This document shows positions 59,871-64,000 of a stretch of 64,000 nucleotides of DNA, piece by piece. The DNA is from Glycine soja (Eukaryota > Streptophyta > Magnoliopsida > Fabales > Fabaceae). Every line of letters starts with the position of its first letter. The first letter of the stretch is position 1. The notes below the pieces were generated by a model that made no database searches, was not told where the DNA came from, and saw only the letters and a list, made by a program, of their open reading frames with translations. A program made the translations under genes and the position numbers. The stretch covers positions 8,636,817 to 8,700,816 of the forward strand of contig NC_041002.1 in assembly GCF_004193775.1 (NCBI RefSeq), read 5' to 3'.

Positions 59871-61097
59871 GGGTTTCATGGTGGAGCAGACAATATGGAA
59901 TTCTTTCAGATGTTTGTGCGGGTCTTCACCTGCAATGCCGTGAAACTTTGGAAGCAAATGGATCAGTCCAGTTTTAAGAACATATGGGACATTCTCATTA
60001 GGGTATTGGATGCACAAGCTTTCGTAGGTGAAATCAGGTGCAGCCATTTCCCTTAGAGTCCTCTCACGGTGTGGAGGTTGTGCCATGTTCTCAAAATGTT
60101 CAAAATTATAATGCTCTAAATCAGGATGCTCAAAATCACCACTAACAGAATAGTCAGAATGCTCAAAAGGTACAAGATGATGCCTAACTAATTTATGAAA
60201 TGTCCTATCTATCTCAGGATCAAAGGGTTGTAAGTTAGATGGATTGCCTCTAGTCATACACTATATTCAGCATGCACAACTAGTTGCCTTCTTATGCAAG
60301 TAACAGTGTAAGTTTGAACTAGCTACCCTCAAATGATATCCAAATGACTTGAAATTTTGTGAGCAACACCCTAAAATCATGCAAAGATGGCACAAAAATT
60401 TTAAGGCAAAAATTCAAAGTCTAACTATGCAAACTACCTAAGGAAAGTTTAGAAAAATAAAGCAATAAAACTTGAAAAATAAAATAAAAAACTAGTAAAC
60501 AAGCGATTTTGGCTAGCTAGAGACCTCAGCCAGCCTTTGGCAGGCTGCCGTAGTATGAGAAATTTTTTTCTACCCCAAATACATATATAATAATAGTCAT
60601 TCTGATACTCGGAGCAAAAGTTATGGTCGTTTGAAGTTTTAACAAAAATCAAATTCACTACTTTTTTGGAACTTTCAAATCTGACCAAACTAAGGGCTCC
60701 AACTATTTTTCCCACAAAATATGGATCAAAAGAACCAACCACACCAAAATTCAGCCAAAAATAACAACCCTAACTATCAAAACAAAAATCGCCAATTAAA
60801 TTGTCAGCAGCAGTCACTAATTCAGTCGCTAAGGGATTTGCACTACTACTCTGTTTTCCAGATCAGCAAAAGTGGTCGCTAAATCCGTCGCAAAGCACTA
60901 TTCACAACAAAACACAAAAACTGAAACAGGGGAAGCGCTGAACAGAAAAACTAAAACAAAACACCACACTAAACAAAATAACAAGACACTAAACAACACT
61001 AAAACAACATGAAAACTTAAAACAACTAAACATAAGACACTAATCACTAGTTATTATGAACCTTTGGACCACTGCTCCCCGGCAACGATGCCAAATT
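59868..61097 (-). repeat. Duplicated gag 5' part and leader, second copy
   Basis: Near-identical to 57539-58768 and about 1.23 kb in both. It contains the first ~130 gag codons (59847-60257; the last few codons before the stop come from LTR2), the leader and a PBS at about 61078-61095. Small differences include GCC for ACT-type codon changes in gag (NMAQPPHRE versus NMTQPPHCE). Confidence 0.95.
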
Positions 61098-62227
61098 TGA
61101 TCGAGGTCGTATCCGAATCAAATAAACATTAAAATGCAGTAACTAGAAAGTGATCCTAGGTCGTTTCCCAACGAGCAATGATAAACCAAATGTTCATAAT
61201 AGATAGTAGGAAAATAGTAACGAATTGAGGGGTTGTTTGCTTTTGTAAATTAAACAGTGAATAGATGTGAATTATAAAATATCATAATTAAAACATGTTG
61301 TTTCCCCTTGATTCACAAGCAAGTCTCTTATCCTAGGTTACGAGAGTTTATCCTTTATCAGTTCAACCATTTAATCCAACCCTAAATTAAATTACTAAGC
61401 GAAATTTAACATAAGGCATTCATTATGTGATTAAGCAACACATACACCAATTAATCATAAACGATCATTAAGCATGAACGTAAATTAAGCGCAGAGACAA
61501 TTAATCAAGCATTAAGCATGCATGAATTAATAACAACAAATTCAGAGTAATTAGTGAAGAGGAAAAACTGAACAAAATTTAATAGTAATAATAGAACCTC
61601 AAAGAGAACTGTGCTTGATCCTCAAGAGAAAACAACGTTGGAGACTTAGCCTTCCATTAATCAATAGAGAACAAAATAATAGATTGAAGAACGAAATTTT
61701 ATTGCTGAAACGAAAAGTAAAAACTGGAATTGCAAAACGAAAAGGTGTCTAAAAGAAGAAAAGCCTAAAACTAAAAACGAAAACAGGAGAAAGGAAAGAG
61801 AAGAGACTAAATTAGAACCTTGGTGTTGTTATATAGTTTTCAGCTCCAAAGCTTACAAATCTGGTTTAAGTCCAAGCCCATAAATAAAATAAAATTTAGA
61901 CAGGTAAAGATAAGATAAAATAAAATCTAAATAAGATAATATAAGATCTAGATAAAATAATATCTAGATTAGATAAAATCTAGATAAGATAAGATTTGAT
62001 CTAGATAAGATAAGATTTGATAAAATTGTCTGCTCTCTTCAAGTCCAAGCCCAATTCTGGATTCAAGCCCAATTACTTATAATTCTCCTGAAATTAAATT
62101 AAAAACACAAAATTAGTCCAATAAGTCCAAATGATAAAACTGCATAATTAATTTGACAATTAAGACTAATCAGTAATTAAAATGGTGCAAAAAAGGTTAA
62201 GAAATAGGAGAAAATAATGGCACATCA
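61098..62227 (-). repeat. LTR3 (outer 5' LTR) of the Athila-like element
   Basis: 1130 bp, TGATCGAGG...CACATCA, with a small internal duplication of a GATCTAGATAAGATAAGATTT-like unit near 61980-62020. Confidence 0.95.
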
Positions 62228-62232
62228 CTTAT

Positions 62233-62991
62233 CAATATTATATCATTAAAAATTAAAAAGTCAAATAAAATAAATCATTAAATAATATCATAATTTCTAT
62301 CAAATTGTCTACTCTAAAGTTTCTCTACTCCAGATTCCAAATTGGGGTCACCTAAATTGGAGCACAGGGAACTTCTATTAAAAGCATCGACTAAATTTAG
62401 CCATCTCTTTGAGTGCCGAGATATTATTGACATTTCCCTCAAAATGTTAGACTTGATCATAAGTAGAAAACTTTCAATATGTTTTGTCACTGTTATTTTT
62501 TGTTAGAGTATCTCCAACTCAAAAATCCACCAAACTTTATCTTCTAATTTTTTATTAATATTTCACATTTTCTAATAATATTACGTCATTTTTTTTTTAC
62601 TTTAAACAACTCAATCAAATTTTTACTCTAATCAAGAAATTCACTAAAATTTCTCAAATTGATCCACAATATATCTATTTTTTTTAATTTTTTCTTATTC
62701 ATGTTAAGTTTAAATTATTAATTTAAATGACAATAGGTAAATAATATATAACGGACTCTTGCACTTAAATTAAATAAATTTAAATTTCAAGATTAAAATA
62801 CATAAAATATAATGCAAATTAAAATTAATAATAATAGCTTTTAAAGATACATAAAGAAACACAAATAACATATCACTAAAATGTAGTTTAATTTTCATTA
62901 TTTTTGTGTCCAAAACGTTCTTAAATATGCTCCACTAAGTCTGTTTGAAGATAATGATGTATTTCCTTTTGATGCATATCTATTCTTCTTT
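62233..62991. other. AT-rich spacer
   Basis: No gene or element seen between the Athila-like target duplicate and the Harbinger pseudogene. Confidence 0.6.
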
Positions 62992-64000
62992 CTAAATATT
63001 TGGTAAAAGCTTCATGATGTCCATTGAAAATTTAGGTGCAAAGACATCGTTACTTGGACCATCGTATGGACAATCAAAATTGATATCATATTCTTCTCTT
63101 TCATCATTGATAATCATATTGTGCAATATTATGTGTGCATTCATTATCTACTTCAATGTCTCAATTTTCCAAAATCGTGTCGGGCCACATATAATTGCAA
63201 ATCATGATTGAAGCATTCCAGAAGCTCTTTCGACATCTTTTCTTGCTGCTTCTTGATGTTGGACAAATAATTTTCTTTTTTCTCCTTGTGGCTTTAGGAT
63301 GATTTTTACAAATGTAGCCCATTATGGATAAATACCATGGCTAAATAGTACCCCATGTTATATGTAGTTCCATTTATTATAAAATGTACCTTAGGAGGTT
63401 GGCCTTGCAAATCTTCATTAAAGACATCAGATTGGTTGAAAACATTGACGTCGTTGTTTGAACCAACCACACCAAAGTATGCATGCCAAATTTGCAAGTC
63501 ATGCGATGCCACTGCTTCTAGCATAATAGTTGCTTTGTTGTGATCTCCTCTTTGAGATTGGCATTTCCATGCTATAGGGCAATTTTTCCATTCCCAAAAG
63601 CATGCAATCAATGCTAACTAACATACCTGGAAATTCGCATGCATCTCCAATTTTCAATAAACGTTCATTATTATTGTCGTTGGGTCTTCTCAGGTACTTA
63701 GTCCCAAATACCTCATTCACTCCTTTAGCAAACTTCTGTAAGCATTCCACTGCAGTTGTTTCACCAATGCACACATACTCATCCATACTATATGTCGGTG
63801 ATCCATAAGCCAACATGAAAATTGCAGCATTGCATTTTTGTAATGGTGAAAGACTTATTCTTCCGGTTGCACCATTTCGCAATTAGAAATACTTGTCATT
63901 GTTGCTAACTTCTTCAACAATACATAGTAATACAATCCTTCACATTTGAAACCTACGTCAAAATTTATCATTTGAGTATATTGGAATTGTAGAGAACTAA
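62992..64000 (-). pseudogene. PIF/Harbinger transposase, decayed, cut by the window edge
   Basis: The minus strand reads MRNGATGRISLSPLQKCNAA, AYGSPTYSMDEYVCIGETTA, CEFPGMLVSIDCM (first Asp), WEWKNCPIAWKCQ, ILEAVASHDLQIWHAYFG, SNNDVNVFNQS (second Asp), YNMGYYLA, then KLFVQHQEAARKDVERA (Glu) and IILHNMIINDE, ending at TAG 62992. This is the DDE core of HARBI1-like transposases. A frameshift lies at IDCM/WEWKN (about 63600), another near 63330, and stops near 63205, 63150 and 63875. More N-terminal sequence continues past 64000. Ends and 3-bp TSD are not visible. Confidence 0.85.

Larger units (their letters stand above)
49761..62227 (-). mobile_element. Athila/Calypso-like Gypsy retrotransposon with three LTRs, TSD CTTAT
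   Basis: Perfect CTTAT duplicates at 49756-49760 and 62228-62232 flank 12,467 bp. Order on the plus strand: LTR1 49761-50873, interior 50874-58768 with gag-pol on the minus strand, LTR2 58769-59870, a second copy of the 5' leader and gag start 59868-61097, LTR3 61098-62227. The PBS beside LTR3 reads TGGCATCGTTGCCGGGGA on the minus strand, complementary to tRNA-Asp as in Athila elements. The polypurine tract is TATGGGGGGTTT beside LTR1. No env-like ORF was seen in the 1.5 kb between pol and LTR1. The three LTRs are highly similar, so it is young, yet gag-pol is broken. Confidence 0.95.

Noticed and set aside
1..64000. tRNA, rRNA, CRISPR or organellar insert
   Set aside because: None seen by eye; the only tRNA-related motifs are retroelement primer sites.

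Overview
The window looks like gene-poor, transposon-dense nuclear DNA of a legume, most likely soybean or another Glycine. This is inferred from AT-rich plant introns, L1-type LINEs, Athila- and Copia-type LTR elements, CACTA elements with CACTA(C/T)TAGAAA-type ends, and LTR motifs (GTAATCGATTAC, CGCTAAGCG) that I associate with soybean repeats. No bacterial, organellar, rRNA, tRNA or CRISPR features were seen. No complete, clearly functional host gene was found.

Layout. (1) 1-569 is the end of an LTR, on the minus strand. (2) 570-5218 is AT-rich and non-coding. (3) 5219-20150 (+) is a five-exon relict of a RimP-like (UPF0090/DUF150) ribosome-maturation gene. Its third exon carries two nonsense codons, a frameshift and a lost splice donor. 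Intron 1 holds a CACTA element with TSD TGT. The 11.6 kb intron 3 holds a solo LTR (TSD GTGAG), a TRIM-like element, a Copia RT scrap, and a Gypsy element (TSD AGATG) that ends in an extra inverted LTR piece. (4) 20151-30100 is AT-rich with a MITE, an unassigned 75-codon ORF, CACTA remnants (one with a Ulp1-like protease tail) and a broken pectinesterase fragment. (5) About 30100-46303 is one L1-type LINE on the minus strand, split by four later insertions: a 5 kb CACTA carrying pieces of three unrelated host genes (CPL-type CTD phosphatase, cyclic-nucleotide-gated channel, probable EXO84), a deleted Copia element with a 1.6 kb solo LTR inside its 5' LTR, and another solo LTR. (6) 46304-49760 is low-complexity and AT-rich. 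(7) 49761-62227 (TSD CTTAT) is an Athila/Calypso-like Gypsy element on the minus strand with three LTRs and a duplicated leader/gag segment. (8) 62992-64000 is a decayed PIF/Harbinger transposase running off the window.

The biology is therefore one of nesting, gene-fragment capture and recombination scars, not a working pathway. The items most worth following are the Pack-CACTA at 30202-35236, the decayed RimP-like gene and the three composite LTR structures. All domain calls come from reading translations by eye; no database search was run.
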